From: JBCBTD01 sp039818825
GTDB lineage: Bacteria; Pseudomonadota; Alphaproteobacteria; Geminicoccales; Geminicoccaceae
Assembly (NCBI GenBank): GCA_039818825.1
Contig: JBCBTD010000009.1
Coordinates: forward strand, 38,359-102,358
DNA length: 64,000 bases
Direction of reading: 5' to 3'
A program made the translations under genes and the position numbers. Every line of letters begins with the position of its first letter. The stretch's first letter is position 1. Below are positions 52,467-61,756 of this stretch, in pieces. The notes under the pieces are model-generated. The model saw nothing but the letters and a program-made list of their open reading frames with translations. It did no database searches and was not told the origin of the DNA.

Positions 52467-53225
52467 CTATCGCGGCTTCGCACCGCTCAACAGGATGCAA
52501 GACGGGTCGGCAAGGTAGAAGCCCAACACGTCCCTCACCTCGGAGGCATCGGCCGGGACGTCCAACGGGTGCCACCGGACGTCCACTAGTCCCGCTCCAC
52601 CGAGGGCGTCTTCGTGCTGCGCCCGGCTCCACTGCCAGCAGTTCACCCGGTCACCGCCGATGACGAGCTGGCAGTGCTGGTTCCCCACCGGCGTGTACTC
52701 GAAGCCGCAACCTTGCAGCAGCCGTGGATCAGACCGGCCGAAATCGTAGTCGGGGCTCAAGGTGTAGGTGACGAACCGGCCGCCGGGCTTCAGGTTACGG
52801 GTGATCAGCCGCGCCATCTTCTCCAGGTCATCTACGCTAGAGGCGTAGTGGAAGAGATACATCGCGGTGACGACGTCCACCTGCGGCTCTAGTTGGAAAT
52901 CGCCATCCGTCGCATCGACCAAGGTGAAACGCAGGGTCGGCCAGTGCCGGTGCGAGCCGGGCGGCGCCGTGCCCGGTTGGACGGCGTTCCGCTCCGTGGC
53001 GCGGCGGACCATCTCCGGCGAAACGTCGACGCCCAGCACGGACGCAGCGCCACGCTCCATCAGCATCCGCGACGTCCGCCCGGCGCCGCAGGCCAAGTCG
53101 AGCACGTCCAGCCCGCGCACCGAACCCAACACCTCGAAGAAGGTGTGCGTCTCGACGACGCCGTAAGGGCTCGCGGTCACGCTCCAGTGCTCGTAGGCCT
53201 CGGCGAACTCATCGTACTCGGGCAT
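52467..53225 (-). CDS. Class I SAM-dependent methyltransferase
   Basis: The 252-residue protein has a Rossmann-type SAM site LDVLDLACGAGRTSRML (motif I), VLGVDVSPEMVRRA (motif II), DVVTAMYLFHYASS (motif IV) and LKPGGRFVTYTL (motif V). The N-terminal FAEAYEHWSVTASPYG resembles small-molecule methyltransferases of the Methyltransf_11/25 groups. Substrate unknown; no pathway partner is next to it. Confidence 0.87.
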   Translation of the reverse strand: MPEYDEFAEAYEHWSVTASPYGVVETHTFFEVLGSVRGLDVLDLACGAGRTSRMLMERGAASVLGVDVSPEMVRRATERNAVQPGTAPPGSHRHWPTLRFTLVDATDGDFQLEPQVDVVTAMYLFHYASSVDDLEKMARLITRNLKPGGRFVTYTLSPDYDFGRSDPRLLQGCGFEYTPVGNQHCQLVIGGDRVNCWQWSRAQHEDALGGAGLVDVRWHPLDVPADASEVRDVLGFYLADPSCILLSGAKPR

Positions 53226-53337
53226 GGCGCAGGTCCCTGGATCGGCGGACTCGCTGTCGCGGTCGCCCAGTCAGGCTGCGCTGCCACGCCCCGAACACGA
53301 TGGCAATGGTGGCCGGCACGTTCGACCATGGGGGTGC

Positions 53338-54279
53338 TCAGGGCCGGTTTCCGAAAGCAATGAGCAAACCGGACACCGTGGCGACGGCCACGACATGGGT
53401 GACGAGCACCACCGTGGACGATCGGACCACGTAGGTTTCGTAGCGCTGGGCCATGACGAACACCATGGTCGCCGTCGGCAGGGCGGCGGCGATGACGGTG
53501 CCCATTGCGGTGACCGGGTCCAAGGGAAGAACGAGGTACACGAACACCGCGACCAGCGCCGGGTGGGCCAGCATCTTGACGAGGCTCAAGGTCGCCACTT
53601 CGCCCACGGCCGCCGAGACCGGCACGCCGACCAACGAGCCGCCGAGCGCGAACAGCGCACACGGGATGGCAGCACCGGCGAGCAGATCGATCACGGTCTG
53701 GGCCGGCGTCGGCGGCACCAAACCGACGATACTCGCAGCGGTGCCGGCAAAGACGGCGAGGATCAGTGGATGAGTAGAGAGGTTCCGGAGCACCGACCGC
53801 AGCGTGCGCCCGAGGCCGACGCCGTCGCCGCGGGCGGCCTCCAGGACGAGGATGGCGATCGGCGCCAGAATGAGGTTGTCGAATGCGACGATCAGCACGG
53901 CCGGCAGCGCCAGGGCCGGACCGCCCAGGGTCAGCAGAAGCGGAATGCCCATGTAGCCGGTGTTGGCCCAGGTACCGGCAAGCGCCTGGATCAGTGCAAA
54001 GCGGCGCTCGGTGCGGAACAGCCATTGGCTGCCGAAGAACACGGCGGTGAACAGGATCAGGGTCGGCGCGTAGTAGGCGGTGAGCAACCGGAGATCGACC
54101 AGAGCTGCGAACGGCGTCTCGCGTACCTTGTCGAACAACAGCGCCGGGATGGCGACGAAGAAGACGAAGCCGTTGAGCCCGGCGACGGTGCCGTCCGGAA
54201 CGAGCCGGGCGCGGACGATGACGTAGCCGATGGCAATGAGCGCGAAGAGCGGCAGCGCGACGTCGAGGATCACGTCCAC
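53338..54279 (-). CDS. AEC family (auxin efflux carrier-like) transporter
   Basis: Membrane protein of 313 residues with about ten hydrophobic segments in two five-helix halves. It starts ILDVALPLFALIAIGYVIVRARLV and has GTWANTGYMGIPLLL and the N-terminal AIPALLFDKV, typical of AEC carriers that export malate or other organic acids. It lies ten bases after the mutT gene, so it may share the argJ-mutT transcript. Confidence 0.9.
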   Translation of the reverse strand: MDVILDVALPLFALIAIGYVIVRARLVPDGTVAGLNGFVFFVAIPALLFDKVRETPFAALVDLRLLTAYYAPTLILFTAVFFGSQWLFRTERRFALIQALAGTWANTGYMGIPLLLTLGGPALALPAVLIVAFDNLILAPIAILVLEAARGDGVGLGRTLRSVLRNLSTHPLILAVFAGTAASIVGLVPPTPAQTVIDLLAGAAIPCALFALGGSLVGVPVSAAVGEVATLSLVKMLAHPALVAVFVYLVLPLDPVTAMGTVIAAALPTATMVFVMAQRYETYVVRSSTVVLVTHVVAVATVSGLLIAFGNRP

Positions 54280-54289
54280 GGATGACGGC

Positions 54290-54688
54290 TCAAAGCAGCT
54301 CGATCAGCGGCGCGATCAGCGGTTTGTCGGCCTCGGGCATGGCAAGGCTCGGCAGCTCCTGAGGCCGCACCCAACGGAGCGCTTGGCCGTCATGCCCTTT
54401 GGGCTGGCCCTGCCACACCCGGCAGACGAACAGCGGCATCAGCAGGTGAAAGTCGTCGTAGCCGTGGCTGGCGAAGGTCAACGGCGCCAGGCAGCTCTGG
54501 TGGGTGTCGACGCCCAACTCTTCCTGCAGCTCGCGGATCAACGCCGCTTCCGGCGTCTCGTCGGGCTCGATCTTGCCGCCTGGGAACTCCCAGAGCCCCG
54601 CCATCTTCTTGTCCGGCGGCCGCTGCGCGACCAACACGCGCCCGTCCTTGTCGACCAGGGCGCAAGCGACGACCAGCACCAGCGCCAC
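54290..54688 (-). CDS. mutT: MutT/NUDIX 8-oxo-dGTP diphosphatase
   Basis: Sanitises the nucleotide pool by hydrolysing 8-oxo-dGTP. The 132-residue product contains the NUDIX box GGKIEPDETPEAALIRELQEELG and the MutT features LVAQRP near the start and GLWEFPGGK. I use GTG 54688, five bases after the argJ stop; the frame above it lies inside argJ. The argJ-mutT order is conserved in alphaproteobacteria. Confidence 0.92.
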   Translation of the reverse strand: MALVLVVACALVDKDGRVLVAQRPPDKKMAGLWEFPGGKIEPDETPEAALIRELQEELGVDTHQSCLAPLTFASHGYDDFHLLMPLFVCRVWQGQPKGHDGQALRWVRPQELPSLAMPEADKPLIAPLIELL

Positions 54689-54692
54689 AGCG

Positions 54693-55925
54693 TCAGGACC
54701 GGTAGTCGGCGTTGATGTCGATGTAGCCGTGGGTGAGATCGCAGGTCCAAACCGTCGCCGCCCCGTCACCCTGGCCAAGGTCGACCTCGATCAGCACCTC
54801 GCGACCTTGCAGATGCTCGGCAACGATCGACTCGTCGTAGCCCGGCGCGACGCCGCCGCCGGTGCTGACGGTGGTCCCACCGAAACGGATCTGCAGCGTC
54901 GCGGGCTCGATGGGCACGCCGGCGCGGCCGACGGCCATGACGACCCGCCCCCAGTTCGCATCCGCCCCGGCGATGGCGGTCTTCACCAAGGGTGAATTGG
55001 CGATGGTCTTGGCCACGCGCTCGGCACCGGCTTCGTCGAAGCCACCGCTGACCCGAACCTCCACGAGCTTGGTCGCACCCTCGCCGTCGCGAACCACCAG
55101 GAGCGCCAAGTCGAGACACACGGCGTCCAAAGCCGCCGCGAAGCCGGCGAGCCGCGGGTCAGCGGCGTCAGAGAGGGTCGGGTGGGCCGCTTGGCGCGTG
55201 GCGAACAGCAGCAGCGTGTCGGAGGTCGAGGTGTCGGCGTCGACGGTCACGCGATGGAACGACCGGGCGACGGCCCGCTCCAACAGCGGCTGCAGCACCG
55301 CTGCGGGCAGGTTGGCATCGGTCACGACGAACGCCAGCATGGTCGCCATGTCAGGTGCGATCATGCCCGAGCCCTTGGCGATGCCGGTGAGCCGAACCGG
55401 CACGCCGTCGATCATCGCCTCGGCCGATGCCGCCTTGGCGAAGGTGTCGGTCGTCATGATCGCCTCGGCCGCGGCATCGAGCCCCTCGGGATCGAGCGAC
55501 TCGACCAACCCGGGCACGTGGCGGGCGATCGCCTCGCCGTCGAGCTCGAGGCCGATCACTCCGGTCGAGGCGACGAAGACCTCCACCGGCGAGCAACCGA
55601 GCGCCGCGGTCACCGCCTGGACTTCGTCAGCGACCGCAGCATCGCCGGAGGCCCCGTTGAAGACGTTGGCGTTGCCGGCATTGACGATCACCGCCCTCGC
55701 CCGGCCTCTGGGCAACACCCGCCGGCACCAGTTCACCGGGTGGCCGGGCGTCGTCGAGGTGGTGAAGACGCCGGCGGCGGCCGAACCCTCGGCCACCTCC
55801 AGCAGTGCGAGGTCGGGCCGGCCGCGGTAGCGCAGGCCCGACTCCGCAACGGCGGCCCGCACGCCTGGCACGGGCGGTGCCAACAGCGGTCCAGGCGGCG
55901 CCAAAGGCGAGCGCGTCGGCGCCAT
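54693..55925 (-). CDS. argJ: Bifunctional glutamate N-acetyltransferase / amino-acid acetyltransferase ArgJ
   Basis: Moves acetyl from N-acetylornithine to glutamate (cyclic arginine route) and may also use acetyl-CoA. The 410-residue precursor self-cleaves at the Thr of MATML in the segment GSGMIAPDMATMLAF to give two subunits. Other family blocks are VNAGNANVFNGASGD, STGVIG and DLTHGYIDINADYRS at the C-terminus. It lies ten bases after the peptidyl-prolyl isomerase gene. Confidence 0.96.
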   Translation of the reverse strand: MAPTRSPLAPPGPLLAPPVPGVRAAVAESGLRYRGRPDLALLEVAEGSAAAGVFTTSTTPGHPVNWCRRVLPRGRARAVIVNAGNANVFNGASGDAAVADEVQAVTAALGCSPVEVFVASTGVIGLELDGEAIARHVPGLVESLDPEGLDAAAEAIMTTDTFAKAASAEAMIDGVPVRLTGIAKGSGMIAPDMATMLAFVVTDANLPAAVLQPLLERAVARSFHRVTVDADTSTSDTLLLFATRQAAHPTLSDAADPRLAGFAAALDAVCLDLALLVVRDGEGATKLVEVRVSGGFDEAGAERVAKTIANSPLVKTAIAGADANWGRVVMAVGRAGVPIEPATLQIRFGGTTVSTGGGVAPGYDESIVAEHLQGREVLIEVDLGQGDGAATVWTCDLTHGYIDINADYRS

Positions 55926-55935
55926 CGACGGCGGC

Positions 55936-56802
55936 CTACTCGGTCGCCGGCTCGGCCGGTTCTGCAGGCTCGGCCGGAACGGGGTTGCCCTCGATGTCGA
56001 ACCGCTCGACCTCGGCCTCGTCGTTGAGGCGTTCCAGCAATCCGGTGACCGCTTCTCGACTGGCGCTCTCGCGAAGCTCCTCGACCGATTCCTCGAAGGT
56101 CGGCGTCACCATCCGGCGCTCCGCAACGCGGATGACGTGCCAGCCGAACTGGCTCTCCACCGGCGCCGCAGAGGTCTCACCGTCAGCCATGGCGAACGCC
56201 GCATCGGCGAAGGGTTCGACCATCTGCTCGCGGGCAAAAAAGCCGAGATCGCCGCCGTTGTTCGCGGCAGACGGATCGATCGAGCGTTCCGTCGCCAGCG
56301 CGGCGAAGTCGGCACCACCGTCGAGCTCGGCGATGACCGCGCCGGCTTCTTCCTCCGTCTCCACGAGGATGTGGCTCGCTCGAACCTCCTCGTGGCTGAA
56401 CTCGGGCTGGTCCTCGAGATCGTCGTAGAGGCTGCGCAGGCGCTCGTCGTTCGACGCGTCCTCGACCGTCAGTGCCACGAGACGGTTACGAACCACGGCG
56501 CGGCGCAGCTCGGCCATCGTCGCTTCGACCTCCGGGTCGGTCGCGAGATCGAGGCGCTCGGCCTCGGCCGTCAGCAGCGCGTTGTCGATGGCGCGCGTCC
56601 GCAGCAGCTCGAACATGACGTCGAGCGGAACGCCACGGTACTGCTCAGGCAGCGCCTGCTGGTCGCGCTGCAGATCGCTCAGGCGGATGGTCTGGTCGTC
56701 GACCTTGGCAACGACGGGATCGTCGGCGGTGTCTTGCGCAACGGCGGGCGCCGCGACGGCGATCCAGAGCAGGGCAACGACGGCGGAAAACAACGGCGCC
56801 AA
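55936..56802 (-). CDS. Exported parvulin-type peptidyl-prolyl cis-trans isomerase
   Basis: Periplasmic folding factor of 288 residues. A Sec signal peptide (SAVVALLWIAVAAPAVAQ) is followed by a SurA-like helical domain and one parvulin domain: VRASHILVETEEEAGAVIAELDGGADFAALATERS, GGDLGFFAREQMVEPFADAAF, VESQFGWHVIRV. It ends with an acidic Pro/Glu/Ala tail. The TTG at 56802 has AGGAG at good distance and gives a proper signal peptide; the open frame above it is low-complexity. Upstream of argJ, as in many relatives. Confidence 0.9.
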   Translation of the reverse strand: MAPLFSAVVALLWIAVAAPAVAQDTADDPVVAKVDDQTIRLSDLQRDQQALPEQYRGVPLDVMFELLRTRAIDNALLTAEAERLDLATDPEVEATMAELRRAVVRNRLVALTVEDASNDERLRSLYDDLEDQPEFSHEEVRASHILVETEEEAGAVIAELDGGADFAALATERSIDPSAANNGGDLGFFAREQMVEPFADAAFAMADGETSAAPVESQFGWHVIRVAERRMVTPTFEESVEELRESASREAVTGLLERLNDEAEVERFDIEGNPVPAEPAEPAEPATE

Positions 56803-56858
56803 AGCGAACTCCTTCCGGCGATGTTCTGCGCGCGTGGTCGGCGCGCCATCGCCGGCTG

Positions 56859-58214
56859 TCAAGCTCCGCGAGCGGTCCCGGAGCGCTGCCACTCGACGAG
56901 CCGGAGCACCTCCGCCGTTTCGTTCCGCAGCGTTCCCTCGTCGCCGGCTGCGACGCGGAGGCGCACCGCGCCTCGGCCGTCGACCCATTCGACGTCGGCA
57001 CCGTTCGCAGCCGTCACCACCGCAGCCGCGCCCGGCTGCACGATGATCTCGGCGACCGTGACCGCATCCACTGCCAGGACCAGCCGACGCTCGCCCCAGC
57101 CGAACGCTTCCCGCGGAAAGTCGACCGCCTCGGGCCTCCCGGCCTCACCGAGACGTCCGACGATCGCCTTGACCGCAGCGGAGTCGTTGCGATCGGCGAC
57201 CATCACCGCGTCGGCAGTGTCGATGATCGCCAGATCGCGCACGCCGACTGCCGCCACCAGTCGGTCTCGCGCCACCAACAGACAGTCTTGCGCACCCTGG
57301 ACCCAGCCGTCGCCGAGCACCGCATTGCCCGACGCGTCCTTGGGCGAAACCTCCCAGACCGCGTGCCAGGAACCGACGTCGGACCACCCGGGGTCACAAG
57401 GCACGACGGCGATCCGGTCGGAACGCTCCATGACGGCCGTGTCGACCGGCGCCGACGGCACGCCGCCGTAGCTCGCGCCCGGGACGAACGGCGCGCCGCC
57501 GCCGCCCGCAACCGCCGCCACGGTGGCTTCGTGGATGTCGGGCGCATGCCGTGCCAGCTCATCGAGGAAGGTGCCCGCCCGGAACACGAACATACCGCTG
57601 TTCCAGAGGTGACCGCCAGCCTCGATCATCGCCTGGGCGGCGGCGACGTCGGGCTTCTCGACGAAGCGGGCCACCTCGGAAACGCCGGGCGTCTCGGCTA
57701 GCGGTGCGCCGGTGGCGATGTAGCCGAAACCCGGTTCCGGATACGCCGGCTCGATCCCGAACGTCACGATGCGGCCGGTTCGGGCCGCCGCCGCAGCGAG
57801 GGCCAGCGCCGTATAGAGCGCGTCCGGCATCGTCATCAGATGATCGGCCGCGCAAACCCAGAGTAGCTGGTCCGGTCCGAAGTGCTCCTGTGCGACCAAC
57901 GCCGCCGTAGCGCAGGCGGCCGCTGTATTGCGCGCCGCCGGCTCCAACACCAGCCCCCTCACCAGCGCCGGATCGACAGCGGCCAATTGGGCTTGGAGCA
58001 ACGCCGACTGGTCGACCGCGCCGAGTGTGAAGACCGAGCCCGGCGGCGCCGTCCGCAGGACACGGTCGGCGGTCGTCTGGAGCAGGGTCCGGTCGCTGTC
58101 GAGACCGATCAGGTGCTTGGGAAAGCGCCGCCTGCTGAGCGGCCACAGGCGTGTGCCAGAGCCGCCGGCGAGGATCACAGGCGACAGGTCGGTGAACGGC
58201 ATCATCGGAGACAT
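56859..58214 (-). CDS. manC: Mannose-1-phosphate guanylyltransferase
   Basis: Makes GDP-mannose from mannose-1-phosphate and GTP for polysaccharide synthesis. The 451-residue protein has the nucleotidyltransferase signature VILAGGSGTRLWPLSRRRFPKHLI, AADHLM, FVEKP and WNSGMFVF, and DPGWSDVGSW, followed by a cupin-like C-terminal part that looks shorter and more divergent than in ManC/AlgA, so isomerase activity is doubtful. The three possible ATG starts lie within 12 nt. Divergent from a polysaccharide export gene. Confidence 0.9.
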   Translation of the reverse strand: MSPMMPFTDLSPVILAGGSGTRLWPLSRRRFPKHLIGLDSDRTLLQTTADRVLRTAPPGSVFTLGAVDQSALLQAQLAAVDPALVRGLVLEPAARNTAAACATAALVAQEHFGPDQLLWVCAADHLMTMPDALYTALALAAAAARTGRIVTFGIEPAYPEPGFGYIATGAPLAETPGVSEVARFVEKPDVAAAQAMIEAGGHLWNSGMFVFRAGTFLDELARHAPDIHEATVAAVAGGGGAPFVPGASYGGVPSAPVDTAVMERSDRIAVVPCDPGWSDVGSWHAVWEVSPKDASGNAVLGDGWVQGAQDCLLVARDRLVAAVGVRDLAIIDTADAVMVADRNDSAAVKAIVGRLGEAGRPEAVDFPREAFGWGERRLVLAVDAVTVAEIIVQPGAAAVVTAANGADVEWVDGRGAVRLRVAAGDEGTLRNETAEVLRLVEWQRSGTARGA

Positions 58215-58415
58215 GCGGCGAACGCCCGGTCGTTGAACGCAGTTCCGCATCGCCGAACACGCTTCGCGTGGCAAGCCTCACCAATACCGTTGCGACCAAG
58301 TGCCAGTCGGCGGCAAAAGTCAGGCCGGGGGCTGTCAAAGTTCGCGCGCCGCGCGTACAAGGCGGTTTCAATATCTGCGGCAGTGCTGCGAACAACCGAC
58401 GAGGTGCCGGACGTC

Positions 58416-58991
58416 ATGCACAGGTGGTTAGCGATCGTGGTGTTGGTGTTGGCAGCGGCATGGGCGGCGCCGACGACGACCGACGCGCAAGTCTTGCCCG
58501 AGTACCGACTCAACCCCGGCGACGTGGTGCGCATCTCGGTTTGGCGCGAGGAAGAATTGCTACGCGAGGCGCGGATCCAGCCCGACGGCAGCGTCTCCTA
58601 TCCGCTGGTCGGCAGTGTTCCAGCCGCCGGTTTGACGACCGGCGAAGTGAGTGAAGAGATCAAAGTCAAGTTGGAGCAATTCATTCCCGACGCGGTCGTC
58701 ACGGTCGAGCTGCTCGAAGCTCAGGGTTACCGGGTTTACGTGATCGGCGAAGTCAATCAGCCCGGCGAATACCAGCTCGCACAGCCGATCACCGTGATGC
58801 AGGCGCTGAGTATTGCCGGCGGCCTGACACCCTTCGCCGGCACCCGCGACATCCGGATCCTCCGAACCAATGTCGAAGGCCAAGCCAACATGGTGTTCGA
58901 CTACCGGGCGGTCGCCAATCGCGGGGAGATGGACAAGAACATCTTCTTGATGTCTGGCGATACGGTGATCGTGCCCGCCAGCTTCTTCTGA
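58416..58991 (+). CDS. Short polysaccharide export protein (Wza/BexD-like)
   Basis: Periplasmic/outer-membrane protein of 191 residues with a signal peptide (LAIVVLVLAAAWAAPTTTDA), the poly-export domain YRLNPGDVVRISVWREEELLREARIQPDGSVSYPLVGSVPAAG, and one SLBB domain GYRVYVIGEVNQPGEYQLAQPITVMQALSIAGG. It lacks the long C-terminal helix of Wza, as in the shorter alphaproteobacterial exopolysaccharide proteins. Divergent from manC, so both probably serve one surface polysaccharide. ATG 58416 follows GAGGTG. Confidence 0.9.
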   Translation: MHRWLAIVVLVLAAAWAAPTTTDAQVLPEYRLNPGDVVRISVWREEELLREARIQPDGSVSYPLVGSVPAAGLTTGEVSEEIKVKLEQFIPDAVVTVELLEAQGYRVYVIGEVNQPGEYQLAQPITVMQALSIAGGLTPFAGTRDIRILRTNVEGQANMVFDYRAVANRGEMDKNIFLMSGDTVIVPASFF

Positions 58992-59004
58992 GTGAGAGGC
59001 CCCT

Positions 59005-59592
59005 TCACCATGGTGTGAGCCGCCGCCAAAGCGGCGGCACCGCACGACGATAGGCGACATAGGCTGGGCCGTAGAGACGTTCCAGCCGGCGTTCCTCGAT
59101 GTGTGTGCCGATCACGAGATAGGCGGACGCCCAAATCGCCGTCGCCAGGCTGAACGGATCGTCGACGAGGCCCCACAACAAGAGGTACGCACCGACGTAG
59201 AGTGGGTGGCGCACCCATCGGTGAAGGCCGCCCGTGACCAGCGGCTCCGGCACGTCGCCGAGCGCCTCCGGCCGCAGGCCGACGAAGCGCGCGGCATCGT
59301 AGCGACGGCCGCCGAACCAGAAGCAGCCGAGCGCCGCGACCAGTGCCACCACCTGCGCGGCCGCCAGCCAATGCGGCAGGTCGAACGGCACGGTGCCGTG
59401 TGCCAGCACGAACCGGCCCACCACCCAGATCGCCGCGAGGTGGATGACGGCGATCAGGTTGTAGGCAAGCCGATGCCAGCAACCGACCCAAGGCGCCAGC
59501 AAGCCGCGCCCGAAGCTCCCTGCAAGCAACGAATGCAGCGCGCCGAAGCTCAGCCACGACAGCGCGTACGCGAGATGATCGACGACGCTCAT
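59005..59592 (-). CDS. NnrU-like / isoprenylcysteine methyltransferase-fold membrane protein
   Basis: Membrane protein of 195 residues with five or six hydrophobic segments and the C-terminal methyltransferase-type motif of the ICMT/PEMT/NnrU group: GLHRWVRHPLYVGAYLLLWG, then THIEERRLERLYGPAYVAYRRAVP. NnrU proteins occur with denitrification genes, but none are here, so function is open. ATG 59592 gives the expected first membrane helix. It converges on the export gene with a hairpin in its last codons. Confidence 0.87.
   Translation of the reverse strand: MSVVDHLAYALSWLSFGALHSLLAGSFGRGLLAPWVGCWHRLAYNLIAVIHLAAIWVVGRFVLAHGTVPFDLPHWLAAAQVVALVAALGCFWFGGRRYDAARFVGLRPEALGDVPEPLVTGGLHRWVRHPLYVGAYLLLWGLVDDPFSLATAIWASAYLVIGTHIEERRLERLYGPAYVAYRRAVPPLWRRLTPW
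59019..59038. terminator. Hairpin at the convergent junction after the export gene
   Basis: GCCGCCGC (59019-59026) and GCGGCGGC (59031-59038) pair perfectly around CAAA, 27 nt after the export-gene stop and inside the last codons of the NnrU-like gene. No T-tract follows. Confidence 0.4.
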
Positions 59593-59745
59593 ATCGTTGC
59601 TCCGCACGTTACGGCGCCCTTGGGGATGCCTGAAGCCCCGGAGAGCTGCGCGCAGTGATGCCTGCAACCAATCCTTTACGGCTAAGCTCGTACGCTCGCG
59701 AGACTGCGGCTCCCGTCGGGCTGCGGAGTACTCTCGGAGCGCTGA

Positions 59746-61674
59746 ATGGGCCTTGCGGTCATGCGCCGGATCTCGCTGCGCCAGGTCATCATGCTCTCCA
59801 GCCTGATGGCATTGACGCTGTTGGGTTTCCTCATCGCGTCGCAGGCGATCGACAGCGGCCGGCGCGAAGCTCAGGCTTTGCAGCAACTCAAGGCAGCGCG
59901 GTTCCTTCTCGACAACGAGATGCGCCGCAGTACGGAACTCGACGTCTCGACGGCGGCCGGAGCGGACGCCCGCACGTCGGCTGCGACCCGCCTCACCGCA
60001 ACCTGGGAGCGGTTCGAGACCGTCGCCGAAGCCAGCATCGGCGGCAGCCGGACCATCGAAACCGATCTCGACAACGCCCGCGCCGTCGTCCGACTGCGGG
60101 TCCACCAGCTCCGCGAGAACGAGCCCGCACCCGCGTCGGCCCTGCTAGAGAGCGTGAACCGATTCGCCGTCGCCGTCGACGCAGTGGTCGCCGATCAGAG
60201 CGACCGGCTGGAAGCGGCCCAGCGCCACGCGCTGCACCGTGGCAAGAGCCTGGCGATCCTGACCTTGCTGGTTCTGGCGGCCGAAGCTGCCATGTTGATC
60301 CGACCGCTGGCCGGCCAGCTGGCCATGGCCGAAGCGACGGCGGTCGAAGCGACCGAGCGGCTCAGCTATCTCGCCTCCCACGACGAGCTGACGGGTCTTG
60401 CCAATCGGCGGGCACTGGAGAACGAACTGCAGCGCCGGATGACCACGGCCGCGCCGTTCGGTCTCGTGCTCTGCGACTTGGACGGTTTCAAGCCGATCAA
60501 CGACGTCTACGGCCACGCCGCGGGTGACACCGTGTTGCGCGCGGCAGCCGGGCGCCTGGATCGCGCGCTTCGCCCCGGCGACATTGCTGCCCGACTAGGC
60601 GGCGACGAGTTCGTCCTGGTGGTCGGCGGCGATCCAGAAGGCGACCCCGTCGGGCTGGTTGCCCGGCGCGTCCAAGCGGCATTGGCCATGCCGATCAGCC
60701 ACGAGGATCATCAGCTCACGGTAGGCGCGAGCGTCGGCACGGCCGTCCATCCCCAGGATGGCGCAACGCCGCACGCGCTGCTCGCCGCGGCCGATGCCGC
60801 CATGTACGAAGCGAAACAGACTGGCGGCGCAGTGATCCGTTCGTACACGAATCGCCTGCGGCAGTATCAGAACGAACGCGAAGCGATCCGCCGCGACCTG
60901 CAACTCGCGCTGAAGACCGGCGCCCTGTACGTGGTGTTCCAACCGCAGATCTCGCTACGCGACGGCCGGCACCAGGGCTTCGAAGCGTTGGCAAGGTGGC
61001 ACTCCGATGAGCGCGGCGCGGTGGCACCAGGTGTCTTCATGCCGATCGCCGAGGAAGCGGGGCTGATGGCGCCGCTGACCGATCGGTTGCTCGACTCGAT
61101 CGCGACCGCGCTCGGGGCCTGGCTGGATCAGGGGCTCGAGCCGTCCCGTGTGTGGCTGAACGTGTCGGGCCCTAGTCTGGCTCGGGACGACGTCGTCGGC
61201 AGGCTGCGTCGGCTCTGTCGGCGTTGCGGCCTGGAACCGCGCCTGCTGGGCGTCGAGGTCGGCGAAGAGGGCGTATCGGGCCGCGGCGCCGAAGCGGCCT
61301 TGGAGACGCTGCAAGCGCTCAAGGACCAGGGATTCGGTGTCGCCATCGACGACTTCGGCACGGGTTGCGCCTCTCTCACCAGTCTGCGGACCGTCCCGTT
61401 CGATCGCCTAAAGCTTTCGGGCGCACTGATCGCCAGCCTGGGTGAGGACCGAACGGCCGATGCACTGGTCAAGACATTGGTCGAATTGAGCAGCGACGTT
61501 GGCGGTCGGGCCGTGGCCAGCCAAGTAGAGACCGCAGCGCAACTTGCCGCCCTGGCGCGCCTCGGCTGCCACGAAGCGCAAGGCTTTGCCTTGCAGCCGC
61601 CGCTCGCCACCGTCGAAGCGGCTACCTACATGCAACAACGGACACGTCGCTTGGCCGCCGTATCCCAGCACTGA
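59746..61674 (+). CDS. Membrane GGDEF-EAL cyclic-di-GMP protein
   Basis: Product of 642 residues: a membrane helix (about 15-35), a 130-residue helical periplasmic sensor, a second helix (about 168-190), a GGDEF domain and an EAL domain. The cyclase site is intact (LCDLDGFKPINDVYGH, GGDEF at 285-289) and the inhibitory I-site RPGD is present. The EAL domain has EAL at 413 and IDDFGTG, but the usual KIDxSF motif reads KLSGAL and AEGVET reads ASQVET (Ser592), so phosphodiesterase activity is uncertain. Likely a cyclase whose EAL part is weak or regulatory. Confidence 0.93.
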   Translation: MGLAVMRRISLRQVIMLSSLMALTLLGFLIASQAIDSGRREAQALQQLKAARFLLDNEMRRSTELDVSTAAGADARTSAATRLTATWERFETVAEASIGGSRTIETDLDNARAVVRLRVHQLRENEPAPASALLESVNRFAVAVDAVVADQSDRLEAAQRHALHRGKSLAILTLLVLAAEAAMLIRPLAGQLAMAEATAVEATERLSYLASHDELTGLANRRALENELQRRMTTAAPFGLVLCDLDGFKPINDVYGHAAGDTVLRAAAGRLDRALRPGDIAARLGGDEFVLVVGGDPEGDPVGLVARRVQAALAMPISHEDHQLTVGASVGTAVHPQDGATPHALLAAADAAMYEAKQTGGAVIRSYTNRLRQYQNEREAIRRDLQLALKTGALYVVFQPQISLRDGRHQGFEALARWHSDERGAVAPGVFMPIAEEAGLMAPLTDRLLDSIATALGAWLDQGLEPSRVWLNVSGPSLARDDVVGRLRRLCRRCGLEPRLLGVEVGEEGVSGRGAEAALETLQALKDQGFGVAIDDFGTGCASLTSLRTVPFDRLKLSGALIASLGEDRTADALVKTLVELSSDVGGRAVASQVETAAQLAALARLGCHEAQGFALQPPLATVEAATYMQQRTRRLAAVSQH

Positions 61675-61756
61675 TCATTGCGCCACCTGTGGCTTCCCGG
61701 TCCTCGTCCCAGGCCTCTGCTCTGCTATCTTGATGTCCAGGAGTTGGGGAGGTGGG

